Below the pieces are notes generated by a model. The model was given only the letters and a program-made list of their open reading frames with translations. It was not told where the DNA came from and made no database searches. From Mesocentrotus franciscanus (taxonomy: Eukaryota; Echinodermata; Echinoidea; Camarodonta; Strongylocentrotidae), in NCBI GenBank assembly GCA_037976565.1, contig CP137680.1, positions 23,664,671-23,728,670 on the forward strand: a stretch of 64,000 bases of DNA, written 5' to 3'. Below, one piece after another: positions 47,301 to 62,300 of the stretch. Numbering within the stretch: position 1 is the stretch's first letter; every line of letters begins with the position of its first letter. Made by a program: the position numbers and the translations under genes.

Positions 47301-50300
47301 GCAGCCAGCCATCGTATGAAGACGATGCACCCAGCCACCGTGGCCAGTATGATGTCCATCAAGACGCTGGGAAGTGATAAACGCAGGATGAGGTAAATCT
47401 GCAAACACACCCTTGAGATCTCTTGTACATGTACAGTAGCAGTCAGCATTCATTGATTACCACTTTATGGCCTGGGCCGGATGCGGGCTGGATGTTTGTA
47501 GCTCCTTTGTCTACATTCAAACAGTCCGCCGTCAGTCTGATTTCTCACAGGTGTTTTCCTATATTTCCGGCTTTACATCGTACGGTTGGTGCAAAGAAGA
47601 AAGTGCAATTTTACTTGTACTAATTTGGCTAGTTACACATGTATATTCTGTAATAATGTAATAATGTGGCTGGTCAGAGTAAGGTAGTGGTGTCGTAGTC
47701 CAGTGGTTTAAGCACTTGACTTGAAATGCAAAGATCATGGGTTCAAACCCTGACATGGCACTTATATCCTTTGGTAATCCTTTTGGAAAGCATTTGTGTC
47801 AGTAATTGCTATATGCCCTCACGGTGACCATATGGTAGGAATACTCCCCAGGGAGTGGAGATGGTGCACATTATGTGTGAATGAATCCGATGACCGGCGA
47901 TATAATATCTGTAAAGCACTTAGAGACAGTATTACGTATTAAGCGCTATATGAATCCAGATTATTATTTAACAGATGAAAGACATGAACGTACATGTAAC
48001 TTTTGTGTTTTTTCCACTTTATACCCTTCCATTGTAGACTTTTAGTCAATATTTTGTATTTGTTCTTTGCTTTTGTTTGTTTTAGTTCAAGGATGGGACA
48101 TCGCCACACAGGGTCCTATCCTTGGGAAGAGGTTAGTACTCAAATATAATGGATTGAGGGCTAGCTTGTACAGTCTGTGTCATCATCATCCTCTGCTTGG
48201 ACAAGCTGGACAGAAATCCTAATTTGCATTAATTTTGCCTAATTTTCATTAAGGGCAAGGGTTTAGATTTCCTCTTAGATCATTCCTTCGTGTTTAGAAT
48301 ACTTTAAAATAATTGACTTCCACAGAATTGCCCGAAGTCTGTAGAAAATGCATCATCTTTTAGGGCTATCTACCACTGGTACTCTTTCTCAGGCCTGATA
48401 ATTACCTGATTTAAATCGGTTTCCCAATTTTTCTTTTCCCGATTTTTTTTTTTTTTTTCCTTCCCGATTTTACCCCTATTTTCCCTCATTTTCCCTATTT
48501 TTTCCCCAATTTTTCCCAATTTTCTTACTCAAAAGGGGGGAATGTTCTTAGATGCCATTTTTTTCCCCTGGATTCCTTCTTTTTTTTTTTTTTACCCAAG
48601 GGGACATTGGTCAGGGGAAAAAAAAAAAAAAAAAATTTCTAGTGCTCACTATCACCCCTGTCTTTCTTCCCTGTAATGTTTCATATTCATTTAATTTTCA
48701 TTTCATTTCTTTATTTCCACTTCAAGATAAAAACAATATGATATAATCTTCAAAATACAAACATATATGATAAGATATCTGAAGTGGGAGGATCATGAAA
48801 AGCACATAAATGGCTTCTAAAAAATGATCCTCACAAAATATACAAAATAACAATAATTTACATAAATTCAAGATTTAAAAAAAAGAGAAAAGATAAAGAA
48901 AATAGAGAAAAGAAGGAGGAAACATTTCATAAACATTGACTTTATAAGTTATATCTTAGATATTGATATACATGTATTCATACTGAATGATATTAAGCTC
49001 TAGTCTTTCCTATCAAACAGAGTTTTTTTTTAAAGGCGATAATTTGTGTCTGTGTCTTATTCCAGGAACTAGTACCAGGTAGTGCCCCACCTAACATGCA
49101 GTACATGTCAATCAGCACACCTGCAGCAATCAAAGGTAAATTTGGAAAATGAAGACATTGTTAATGCAGTGCCCAGAACGGCATTAAATCGGTGTTCATT
49201 GAGTCCCTTTGCAAATGAGGTGTGGAACTACTCACTTTGTTCAATATGATTTCATTTAATTTGTTTTTAAAAACTATGCTTTCAGATGAATTGTCAATGT
49301 GGTGAGAAATTGCACTTTCATCTTTGCTTTAAAAATATCACATGATAGGCAAAGGTTTATAATCACCTTATAAATTATATTGTTTTCTTTCCATTTTTTC
49401 TACTCTCCACAGTGAGAAATGCTACTGATGGGTAAGTCCTCATACATTATATTTATCTTTTTGTCAACTTCATAAGTGACATGGTCTTGAAATGTGTTGT
49501 TACTTAGACGATGAATTTGTACAGGTCTATCAGAATTGCAATGTACAGTTTTAGACTTGTGTATATTGTCTGGAAACTTTTGCTTATTAAGATCTTGTGC
49601 ATGTCCAAATTCAATGCCACACAAATTTTGTTTGTAGTCCACTTTCAGCTGGTTTAAAATCTTACTCAAACCAAAGACCCAAATTCTTAAAATGCTTCCA
49701 GAACTTGTTTGTCTTTGAATTCATCCAGATTAAAAAATATATAAAAAGTTTTGGGGAATGAACATATATTATGTTATTGTGTGTGTGTATAAGTATTTTG
49801 TTTCAGTTGGATTTGTATTGACATTTCTGATAATCTACACATACATACATGTATGCTTCTTCAGTAATACTCAGCTGAATCATTAAATATGTAATTTATA
49901 ATGATAAAAGCTGAATGATACATATCAAGTTATGATACATAATTGATTGAAGATTTTATTCAAGTTTTATTAGGACTTGAACAGGTGAAAAAGCATTTGC
50001 TCTGAATTATATGATTGATTACAAAACTGTATATCATTGACGCCCCTAAATTAATGTTTGTGGTGATACAAAAAAACGTGATAATCCATATGGATGAGTG
50101 GTAGATTGTTTTACAGGACTGGAAGTAAATAGCCCATTCTGTGATTTGTATGATATTATAGCGCTATTAAAGTTTGTGGTTTGTATTTATCATGTGATAT
50201 TGTAGGAGCATGGCCCCCAACCAGAGTACAGAGAGCCTGGTGCCTAAAGACTCCCTGCACAGTCCGTCCAGAGCCTCCTCCCATCCCTGTGCAATCCAGG

Positions 50301-53300
50301 GCTGGTTCATGGGCGATAGCTCAGCAGGAGAGACAACCACTTTGGCTGATGGACCTCCCTCCTCCAACCAGGGAGGGGACAACGCCTCCTCCACCATGAT
50401 GGCTCCCAGTGAGAGAAGCTTCGGAGGGATGTCAGACATTGACCTTGCTGACCTGACAGATCAGACCCTCAGCCCCGCCGACACGCCAAGGACAATGGAC
50501 AGTGGGGATTGCAGGGCTGAGAGCAGGTTTGATTTGAGTGTAAGGAATGGCATTGGAGGGCTTGCGCAAGATATGGAGATACCACAGGCTGATAATGACT
50601 CAAAGAGAGGCATGCCAGACATGGCAACAAAAGAGGCTGAAGATTCATCAGAGGACACACCTAGATCGGTTGGATGCAATAGCTCTATTGCAGACACACC
50701 ATGCTCTCCCAGTGCAATCAGTCAGGCTGACAAACCAGAGGCAACCAGCTCTGACAGTATACCAAGAGAAACAATTGTCCAGGGAGAACCTGATCAAACT
50801 GGTTCTGAACAGCTAGTTGCAGAGTCCAAACTGGAGGAGGCTGGTTCTAAGAGTGCTGAAGCAGAAGCTGATCCGACTGGATCAGACGAGACTGGGGCAA
50901 AGCAGGAAGAATCAGACGCTGAACAAGGTACCATTGATACTCATGTAGAGCAGGATTGTACTAATAAAGATGAAACTAAAATAGATGGTTCAGATAATAC
51001 TTCTACCAATGTAGAGGAAGAAAGCACTACTTCACACAAATCATGAAAAATTAAGTTTCATAAAGGTTTCCCATCCATTCCATATGAAATATGCCCATAC
51101 CAATCTTAATCCATATATGCATCTAGTGATCCTAGTACATGTCAGTTGTCATCATTACTTCCATTTGGGCTAAAACCTCATATACCATTTACATGTATAT
51201 TACAATATGATTTTTGATGAATCTGAAGAGAGTGTTGACAGACTCGATCTTTCCATTTCTAAATCATTAACATCCACCTACAAACAAAAAGCACAACGAA
51301 TGTGTTACTTACAAAGATAAGCATGTGTATATATATATATGTCTAGTCATGAATATTTGGCATCCATCGTTGGTTGTGTACATGTCCATGTATGTTACCC
51401 TTACCCAACCATATGCACATGTATCATTATTTCCAACCGCGTAAATGTTCATCCATTGGAATATAGGTGTTAATTGTTAAGTGTCATTGTGATGATTTGT
51501 GGCATGCTTGTGGCTAATTAGTGTCTATATATATTCATTTATATATTATATGTAATGTTATGATTTATCTGATATATTTATAGGTGCACATAATTGTAGT
51601 TCTAGTGGAGATTGTGAATAGAGAGGAGAAAATCTAGCTCTTTAATATACATGTATACAATGTAGGAGCAAATTTTGATCTGTGCCATTAATTACTCAAC
51701 AACAACAACAAAATCAGCGAGTAACCATTGTATCTGTAAACCAAATTTGATCAAATCAATACGTCTATGTTTATTCAACCACTGAGAATATTCATGATGA
51801 ATTTCATGAAACTGTGGAAGTCAAAGGTCAAAGTTTTATTCAAGGATTGACTCGCTTGAATATTGTCACAATGTGTGCTTATAAATACATGTAGGAATAA
51901 TATTCACTATGAACATGACGGACAAAGAAAGAGGACAAAATATACAGTTCCTGTAGTAGACAAAGGAACATCCCTTCACTGCTATTATGTAAAAATGTGT
52001 AGAACAGGTGTCACATGCATATTCACCTGTTCTAGTTATTTTACATAATAGCAGTGAACGGATGTTCCTTTGTCTACCACAGCAATTGTTGAGGGTAGAA
52101 TGAGGAACTGTATATTTTGTTCTCTTTCTTTGCCCATCATGTTCATAGTGAATAATATGAAGATACATACAATGAAGAAACAAAACAGCATTTTAAAAAG
52201 AGAGTTTGGTGTGAATTATTTTATATTATTTTGTTTAAAAAACACAAATCATTTAAGTTATTAGCATAGAAAATTATCACTTATATCTTGCTTTAAAGAT
52301 ACTATGTCCCTTTTGCAGCCAACATCAAATTCTGTAGAACTTTGCAGGAATTATGAATATGTCATGTATGTCCTATCTGCGAAATTTAAACGTTAGCAGT
52401 GTCCTAATATTCAAATTATGCAAGGAAACCCGTTTACTTGCTAGACTTCACTGTCAGACACTATTGAGTGACTGACTGGCTTTTTCATCTTTGGTAATAA
52501 CATACATAAAATGAGCTGTAAAGGGTACATGAGCATTTGTCTACATCAATAACCCACTTCTTGTAATGGCCAAAATTAAACTGATTGAATCTTTGCGCAG
52601 CATAAAACGTACGACCATTCGGTACAATGGTCTGAAAAATCAGACTATTACTTACTGGCTCTATAGCTCCTAAGTCGATTCGACAACTAATAGTCGTTAT
52701 TTTCCCACTTAAAGACATTTTCAAGCCCCCCTTTTTTTTAGGGAAGTTCTAAATTAGTATTGTCTTTCAAATGCCTTTGGAATTTAACCTTTTCATTTTT
52801 TGGGCCTGCAAATGGGACATAGTACCTTTAAGAAACATGAATTTAGTAGCCATTTAAAAAGCTAAAACATTTGTTTTTCATGTATTTAGCTTTTAAATTA
52901 CCAGTTCAGATACCATTCTACTGCTTACCCAAAAGTATAGTATTAAAATACTCCCAGATGTACAGTTTTGTACACTCTATTTGTGAAGCCTTGATATTGA
53001 ATTTGTACTAATTTTTAATTCTTCATATATGGTTATAAACATATTTTGTACTAGTTTGCTTTAGACAATCAGAAGTTTTATTTCAGTAACTAATATTGTG
53101 CCTTTAAAGAACTACTTAATGTATTTATAGAGTGTGGTCTACAGCTCAGTTCTTAAATAACTATCAGAGTTAATGTATGATGTCCTTTCTAATTATGTAC
53201 CCTGAGTTGTGCATTTGGATAGAAATGTACATGCATGTATATTATTTTGTGTTTGAATTTTTGTCATAGGTATTCCATCATAGAGATCCTTCCTAATTAA

Positions 53301-56300
53301 GAAAGTACTGCAGTTCCTTCAAGTATAATTAGGTGCATTTTATATGTGTTCAGAGTAAAGTGATTTATGAGGGGTCTTCCAATTTAAGAAACAAGACAAG
53401 AACATGCACCTATTTTTAAAGTCTGGGAATATTGGGGGGGGGGGTGGAATAGTTCAGCCATTTTTTTTTTTTAATATAGGAGATTACCAATTTAGATTAC
53501 CGGTATGAATATCCGTGCATTTTGGTGATTCTGTGCATGGTACAACCAATACACAAATGGGGCAAAGTGATTTGACAGCACCCCAGAGTCAATGATGATT
53601 GAGAAATATATTATGCTATTTAGTAGTTAATTATCCATCCGTCCATTGTTTTTAAATCATGTACAGGTGTATATATTTCTCTGCAGGCGATAACAAAGAA
53701 TTATGTCTGCATTAATTATAGTGCCAGCCATTGGCAAACTGAGGAAAGTATAATGAAGACCATGACTTCTAAATAGTAAGGACAGAATATATAAGTATGA
53801 AAAGAAGTCTGGAGTGTGATATTTCTCAGCAAAAAAAAATTATTTGAAGAAAATTGCAGAAGTTTTTTTCCACTCCCATTACAACATTTTAAGTCGCTGC
53901 ATAGTGTATGCTTTGACATTATGCATCATAATGTCAAAAGTATAATCCTGAACTATATTTTCGTCACTAAAGGATGCTTCCTAGAGGCAACATGATCAAT
54001 ATTTCTTACATTTAATAATGATATGCTTGAAGTTTATTCCAGATCGATGATGGTTTGGTTGAAATTGAAACTTTGTCATTGAAATGTATCAAATAATCAT
54101 TTTTCATTAAAGGGCAGTGAATACACTGCATGAAAGGAAATGATATATCGTAAGTTGTGATTTGTCATTTATAGCTGCATTGATGAAAGCAAGTATTTGA
54201 AAAGACACTATTCTACCTTTTTTGTTAAATATCCAGCATAAATTTAATTTACCTTCACATTTCCATCAACATTTTAGATTTACAAAACTGTAGGATACTG
54301 TTTTCCCCTTTTTATATATAATTTTATAAATTTTCCTGTTTTGCACATAAATAGATAAAGCAGCCCATGTATGCAGGTTCAAATGTATATTATTCAACAT
54401 TTAACCTTTATTATACTAAATTAATCAAGTTAATTAATATAGACAACTTTCAAGTATCAAGCGTGATGGAAAAATGTCTCTAAGATGGCCAAACATTATA
54501 CACATGTTCACATGTTCAAAGCATAATAATGAGTGCATGATTTTTAATTTGTTTTCAACTGATATTTTCCAAAATTTGATTGCTGTGTTACATATTTTTG
54601 TTTTTAATTTATATCTTCTTTTTGTAGAAAACAGAAATAACTAGAATTTTCATCCCAACCTCCCGTAGTGTTAGTAGACCCAGATTGTTTGTTTTTGATT
54701 GATTTCTGCATGAAATACTTGCTGTTCTTCATTTGCAAATACAAATGACATCACTGACTCTAAGTTGCATGGTTGGTTTGGCTGCATCTTTCTTTTTATT
54801 GACGTTGTCTTCTCTTCAGAACTTTGTCATCTTCATCTTGTACTGTTTAATCAATTTTTAACTTGCATGAAAATTTGTCCATTTGTGAGCATCATTCAGT
54901 CTTTCATATTCTTCTTTAAGCATGACTTTGTTTTTCTTTACAAATTGATATTTTATGAGTTATTCATTGGGATAATGGATAAATAATTCAGATTATTGGC
55001 AGTTTATTCTTCTTCTCTTCTATTTGGAGAAGGGCCTCTCATTGCATTTATTTTTTTAGATTATTTGATGGGTAATGAACTTTTAATGTTCATTGGTGGT
55101 CTTGAATTGTTTTTTGCTGTGATTTTAAATGCTTCCTGCCGAATTATTTTTCTGCAGTGACTGTTAAACTGTTTGAAATGCTGTGGTATATAAAAGTTAC
55201 AAAAGAAGATCATGTTGATTATCTCAGATTAGGATTCTAGGAGAATAACTCATGTAGGATAATTGCCATCAGGGCAATTACTCTTTGATGGTCACTCCTC
55301 TTATAATCTTATAATAATTACTAACTTGACAAGTGTTTACAATGAAAATCACCCATTTTGAGAGGTAAGATGAGTAGGTGTATAATGGCTTTTGACTTGC
55401 CCACTATCATAGAGATAAGAGCTAATGATCGAAGGGTAATTCTCCAGTTGGTAATAAATTTAGATTTGCAATTGTTGAGATAGATGTCAAAGGCGTAGTA
55501 TGGAGGTGTAATGTGAATTATTCTCTTTGAGCTTTGTCAGATAGAGATGGAAGGTAAGAAGTTATTCAGATCATCTTAATGAGTCTTTGACTCTTTGACT
55601 AGGTCATGAGTGTCATCAAAACATAGGCATCAGCCTTTCAAAGTCATTTCTAACTCACTAGACGAATGCTCAGCCTTCATCGAAACTATGATAAAGCATG
55701 TGCACTTTAATCAATGCATTTCAATTAGATGCTGAAAAAGTCTCTGCTCAGTTGTCATTCCTCCTCTCATTATTCATCTGTCAATCCATCCTTCCATCCA
55801 TCTCTTTAGCTGCACCTTCCTCAGCCCAGCATACTTTCAAAGCTCAAGCTGTAGTAGCTAGACCTTCCTCCTCCTCCTCCTCATCCATACGTGCTGTACC
55901 CAGCCACACCCATTCCTTTGTCCCTGTGGAAAAGCATGAGAAAACATCCCACCACCACCACCAAAACCAACATCCTCATCCCCATGGCAACCATGACCAG
56001 CATCATCCACCTGAAGATGTTCATCCAGGAGGTGGGGCCGAGGCCAAAGTCATATCCCTTGATTTTGATGTTCATATACATGAAAGAAGTCGTAGTGCAG
56101 ATTCCAACAGCTCACCTAAGAATAGACCCACTGGTAATTATCCACTTGCACTGCACTCATATTCATGTTACATGTGCGTATTAATAATGTGCTTTCGTTA
56201 TTTACTTTAAAAATAATATGTCTTAATCTGTTTGAATTTTAGAAATTTGAGGATGTGTAGCTCCATCTGTTGTATACACTGATGTGTACACATAAACAAG

Positions 56301-59300
56301 TTTGTATGAATGCACAAATTTGTGAAAATTCAGCCAGATGCACATCTCATCTTTCTTTGTAAAGTGAGTGAACATGGATTCACATCCTGGTGTGAAGAAA
56401 TAGAGGGAGTAGGTACCCTATCCTCCTTCCACCATGCATGTGAATATTTGTTCCACAAGGAGAGGGCATCCACTTCAAATTTGGGAATGTGGATTCAAAA
56501 AAGGTGTCATTAATATCCAAAATGTCTGTCCTATATGTAAATTGTGTATGCCAAAGAACATTTCTTTAAAAAAAAAAGAGCAGTCTTCAGTCTTTCATTT
56601 GATCTTGTCTTTTGAGACTTTAGCATTATGGAATAGTTTGCTACTATTTTACATGGAGTGTACTATAAATGGATATATTCATAACAACTTTGTTCTAATA
56701 TCAATTTCTGTAACCATCAGCATACATGAAGTTGTCTGAAGATGAGCAAAACAAGTTGAAAGGCAAACATCCCACCGCTGCCACCAATAAACCAGAGTAC
56801 CTGCTGATGATGCCAGCTGTCAGTAGCAAACCCCTCACACCCTGTAGCAGGCCAACCACACCCAGGTCACCAAGGGTGTCTCCTGCCACCAGCCCCTGTC
56901 CGAGGTACTCTAGGACCCCCTCTCCGTCCATTAGGTCTCCATCTCCGTCCATTAGGTCTCCATCACCATCCATTAGGACCCTGTCTCCTAGATCCCTCAA
57001 TGGACGCCTATCTCCAAGCTTGAGGACATCACAACAAGGTTTGTTGCAATTGATTTTCGTTTACATGCAATTGTTACTTAACAGTAATACTCTTCATAGT
57101 TTAAACTAATTGAAATTGATCTTTTGTAAACTATTTGGGGAGACCGTATGTTTAACGTAACCCCTGGCCCTATTATACTTTCTAATCAGGAAGATGTTCG
57201 GTTACATCCAATTCTTACGTGCTACAGCTTCTATTTCTCCTTATATGTGTCAGTGCATATCTCTTTCACTGATAATCATTGTGTACATTTTTAAGTCAGG
57301 TTAAGTATTTTGTATGAATCAAGAAGTAATTAAACAGCTCCCTATATATTAAAACTTTTCATTTAATACATAAATAATTTAAATTGAAAACATTCACTGT
57401 AAAAACTACCAACATTTCATTCCTAGTGACTGCAACTTTGAATGTTTGTATTCTAGGTCGTGGTTCTAGAAGTCCCAGTCCAACCCCCTCTGCAGCATCG
57501 CAGTCACTGAGACCAAAGTCTGCAAGGTCTAGGGTCACCTCAGCTCGACAACGAGAACCACCCCCATCAGACGACACTGTCGATGCAGAGGAGGTGGGAG
57601 GGCCAGACCGTGGTGATGTTGGAGCAGCAGGAGAGGATGCTGGACATGGTGGAGCGGTAGAGGATGGAAAGAGGGGTAGTGCACCAGCGGGGCTGATATC
57701 AGAGAGTCAAATCAGCATCACTGCCGAGGATGAAGAGGTATAAATAAAAGGATCTATTGCAAATGTTTTAAAAGTAATGTACAGTAGCAGCAAGTGTCAC
57801 TATATTATTGAGGTATAATATTATTTTGTTGATTGAATATTGTTGGATGAAACATGTTTTCATTGATGTGTCAGAAAGATCTAAACATTTTAGCCTAACT
57901 ACCTCTTATCAGATTGTCATTGGAATGTCAGTAAGGTTATATATTTAGGAGTAGGCCTACACATTTATTAAACTTTAAGAGCAGTCATAAAACTTGAGTA
58001 AAGCAGTAATATTACCACTTTATTTATTTATTTATTTATTTATTCGTTTTATTTCAACAGGGTAGCCCCATCAGTAGTTAAAATACTGTTATACTTGGGG
58101 GCCCTGCATAACATAAAAATACATATAAAGACATACATATACATGAAAACATCATTATATGGTGAATAGTAAACATGATATACCAGAGAGAATACAGATT
58201 AAATTTCAAATGTAAATGTAAACTCAGCAAGTCAACAAAAATTCAAGAAAATCATACATAAACAAATTTTGAAAACAAATCCTTATATCGTAGTAAAAGA
58301 GTGTCTAATCATAAGTATACATAATGTGTGAGAGATACAGTAATCTGTAATTGGTAAGTTCTATATATTCAAGTTTGTGACGGACTCCCTGTTTGCATGT
58401 GCTCTGTTTTGGGTTTTGTTTACATTTTTCTCAAATAACTTGTGCAAAAGGACTGCTTGGTTTGGGCATTTTGTACTTCACTAGTAAGGTTGTTCCAGAT
58501 AACTGCACCCTCAAAAGAAAAGGCCCTTCTACCATTTTCAGTTTTAACTTTTGGGATGACTAATCCACGAGTATGAGAGATTCTAGTGCTACTTTCATTC
58601 ATATCTGATCAGGTATCTGCCATCACTGATACATACGATGATGATCTGGGTATCATCGATGACGATGGAGCCAGTCTCACCGTCTGCACACCCGACAACT
58701 TCAGCCAGCAGGATGGCCTCTCATCCGGTGCAACATCACCTTCTATCACCATCACCATGGCAATGAATGCAACCTCAGACCAGCCGCCCGCAGTACCCCA
58801 GATCCTGGTGAAGAGACCAAGCTCTGCCCCAGGGATCCGGACTGATGGTGGCCCGTCTTCGTTAGGACTCTCTCCTGAAGTGGGTGGTGGTGGTGGTGTT
58901 AGACCATCGTCTGCCAGAGGGCGAAGACCAGTCTCAGCAAGAAGAGCAGCATCACCTCAACCAAGGAGACCTACATCACCAAGGTAACATGTAATATATA
59001 TTTGCTGGCATCTTTATTATCCAAGTCGAACCTTTTATAAGGTACAAATGTTGTTTGAATCGTTTTGTTTTGATGTTTGCATACACGTATGTTATTTTTC
59101 ATATCTATTTCATCTCGCGAAAGACCTGATTTATGCAACTTGGACATATTTTTTTCTTTTCATCAAAATCTTAGAATTTATCATTATTTTTGTCATTAAA
59201 TTGTGTTTTTTTTTCTGATACATTACGCTATGATTCTAGAGTTGTATCCTTATAATATTTATATATATATATAAATATTATATCTTAATGTCAAACCAGA

Positions 59301-62300
59301 ATGTTGATATTTGAATAACCTATTATGATTATAAATATGCAACAACCCACATAAAAACCAGCCAGGTATGTAGACAAATACAAATTTGCTGCATTTTATT
59401 TGAAATCGTATCTGCCAACCTTTCACAGCAAAAAACTAGGAATCTCTTAATTCAAAATTGGGAATACAGTCTAATTTGTATACTTTTCACACAGAATATT
59501 TCAGGGAAAAATATAGGAATCATTCCTCCACAATAGGAATGTTTGTTAGCTATGTGAAATGATAACAACAAAAATAGCTTCAGAGCAATGTATATTTTGT
59601 CTGTCCTCAGGCCTACATCTCCCAGGTTTACCAGACCTCTGTCTCCTAGAAGTAAACAGAAAGGATCCCAGTGGCAGGGTAGACCGGTCCCTGCATTTGG
59701 ACATTCAAACCCTGTAAGTCTTATGGTATTACGAAGCTCACCGTCATATGCAGGATGTACAATGTCCTTAACTAGTAATATTTGGAATAGGAAAGACATG
59801 TATATTTGATGATGATAAACACTCATATGTACTGTTAACATAAATTCATTGTACTAGGCGAATTGGAAATATTAGAGTAGAAGTTACATAGTGTGTCTAT
59901 GAAACGCAGAAAGAAATATTTTGTTTTCAATAATTTTTTTTTTCGTGGGATAAATGTTTCAACCTGGGTGTGTTTTTCTGGATTGTCTTGCCCTTCAAGG
60001 CACTTTAGATTACACAGTACATATCAGTGCACAAAATCTATTAAATAGTGCACTGTACTTGTAATCAAGGAACATACCTTATAACAAGCGTAGTCTCCAT
60101 AAATTCCATAGTGCTTTTACCCTTGGCTAGCCAGGTTTTTTTTCAGTCACTAGCTATGGCCACAAAACAAAAGTCTAAAATACTTGAATTTTTGCTTGTG
60201 AATTTATTTTATTTTAAGGCTACAAATGGCTCTCCATAATGTTTAAGTCCAACTTTAATAGAGTTAAGTTCGACTTAGGATCTTTGTGAAACACCCCCCT
60301 GGTATGGTCCTCTTTTATTTCTGTAGGAGGCCGAGTATGAGTCTTACCAGAAGCAACAAGAAGCCAAAAGTTCCGTTCAGATCCAGAAGCTCTTCAACAA
60401 GTCGTCAGCGAAGGACGCCAAGAAGAGACTCAGTCAGGCAGAGAAGGCTAGGCAGGAGAAGATGGGGAGGGAAGCGTTTGAATCAGAAAGGTTTGTCAAC
60501 TTTTTTTTTCTTTTTCAGGGATGCAAGCTGTCAGGTGTAATATTTGCATGTTTTAAATACTTGACTAGAGATGAGAAGGTTGTGAGTTTGACCCTCTGCT
60601 GGGCACTCATTTTCTTCAACAAGACATTAATTAACATTTGTCACTCTCCACCCAGGTGTTAAATAGGTACCTGGTAGGAAGGGAGTCCTTTAATGATGTA
60701 AGCACCAAAATGAGTGGCCTAGCTAGAGCTGTGGTAACATTTGAATGCAATGAACAGCTTTTGTGGTAGCTATGAGCGCTCTACAAGTAGCAAATATTTT
60801 TTTTATCATAATGAATCTGTTATGAAATTCTTTAATGTACTTGAAAGTCATATCTGCATTGATTCTCAGATAATAATCGTTTTGTGTGTGTTGAAAGGAA
60901 TGCTTCTTTTGTATTATTTACAGAGCATATCTTGAGCACTTATGGAGGAGAGAGGTATCGCTCTACAAGCGAGATGACGTTACTTTCAAGAACTTTGAGA
61001 GAGAGTACATGCTGGATAAACTCAACAGAAGTAAACTCAGGGATGCGAAACGCGACATGCTACTCCGAGAGTAAGTCATATTGTTTGCATCGTGTATAGA
61101 TTCCTGTTTATATTTTCTATTCACTGTTACATTTTCCCTTAATCATCCTTTCCATAACAGAATTTAGATTATTGTAAAACTACAAACCATTGTGAAATGA
61201 CAGGTTTTTTCACAGTAAAGAACTTTCACCAATTGTAATAATTTTGTTGTGATTACAATATTTCTTGGCATGAAACTGTAACAAATCTTGACTTCAAACC
61301 TTGAAATAAAAGTAATCACTTTCAGCAGCTTCTAGAAGCTATCTTCTGACAATTATATGCTGTGCATCAATGTGCAGGGCCATGATGAAGTAAATAACTG
61401 CATTATTGCATACATATGATATGTATACACCATACAAGTAAAAAATGCCTCTGTGTTTTAAGTAGGAGCCAAATCAATAACAATATTTCCACAGAAAATT
61501 TCTCTCAAAGATACATGGTATATATATTCCAAATCTCTTAACAGCTTAACAGTTGAACCAGTTCACCTTCATAAAGTTGTTCTTATCGAAGTGCTGGCGA
61601 TGTCGTGGCGATGTCCTAGCAAAGTATTTAGTGTTGGGTGCATGTTTGCATAGCTCCACGCTGATGCTTGGCATCTTAGAGCATTGCCTATGGGTCTTGG
61701 TCAGAGCTTGGCAGCTTGCGGCTGACGCGCAGCAGATCAAGGATGTTTTATCTAGTATTGTAGTTGAAATTGTATCTCGTAGTGATTATGTCGATATCAA
61801 TATCATTATGTTGCTCTGGGGCCATACAGCTAAAAAGGTGAAGAACCACTTGTTGAGATAAGCAAACTCTGCCTTCAGTTATTATTTTGTTATGAGTGAC
61901 CCTTTTCTCTCTTTTAATTTGTGCAGACAAGCCGCTGAAAACAGACATCAGATGGCCCTTCTTAAAAGGATAGGACCAAGTGTAGATATTCATGAGTAAG
62001 TTTTCGTATTTCTATTCATCCTTAAGAAAATACTAAAAGAGGACATTTTATTCCCTTGTGATTATTACAGTTATCTTAAGTGTAATCTATGACAGCAGCG
62101 TTCTGTTTTTTTCTGTCTAAACTACATGTAGGATCATAACGCATATAAATAAACCTTGAATGCATTTAAATAAACCTTGATGCATATAAATAAACCTAAA
62201 ATGTATATATATAAACCTAAAATGTATATATATAAACCTAAAATGTATATATATAAACCTTGAATGCATATAAATGAACCTAAAATATATATATTTATAA

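Noticed and set aside
50167..50697. Antisense and alternate-frame open frames over exon 18
   Set aside because: They are shadows of the long coding exon; the + frame has matching splice phase and continues the protein's composition.
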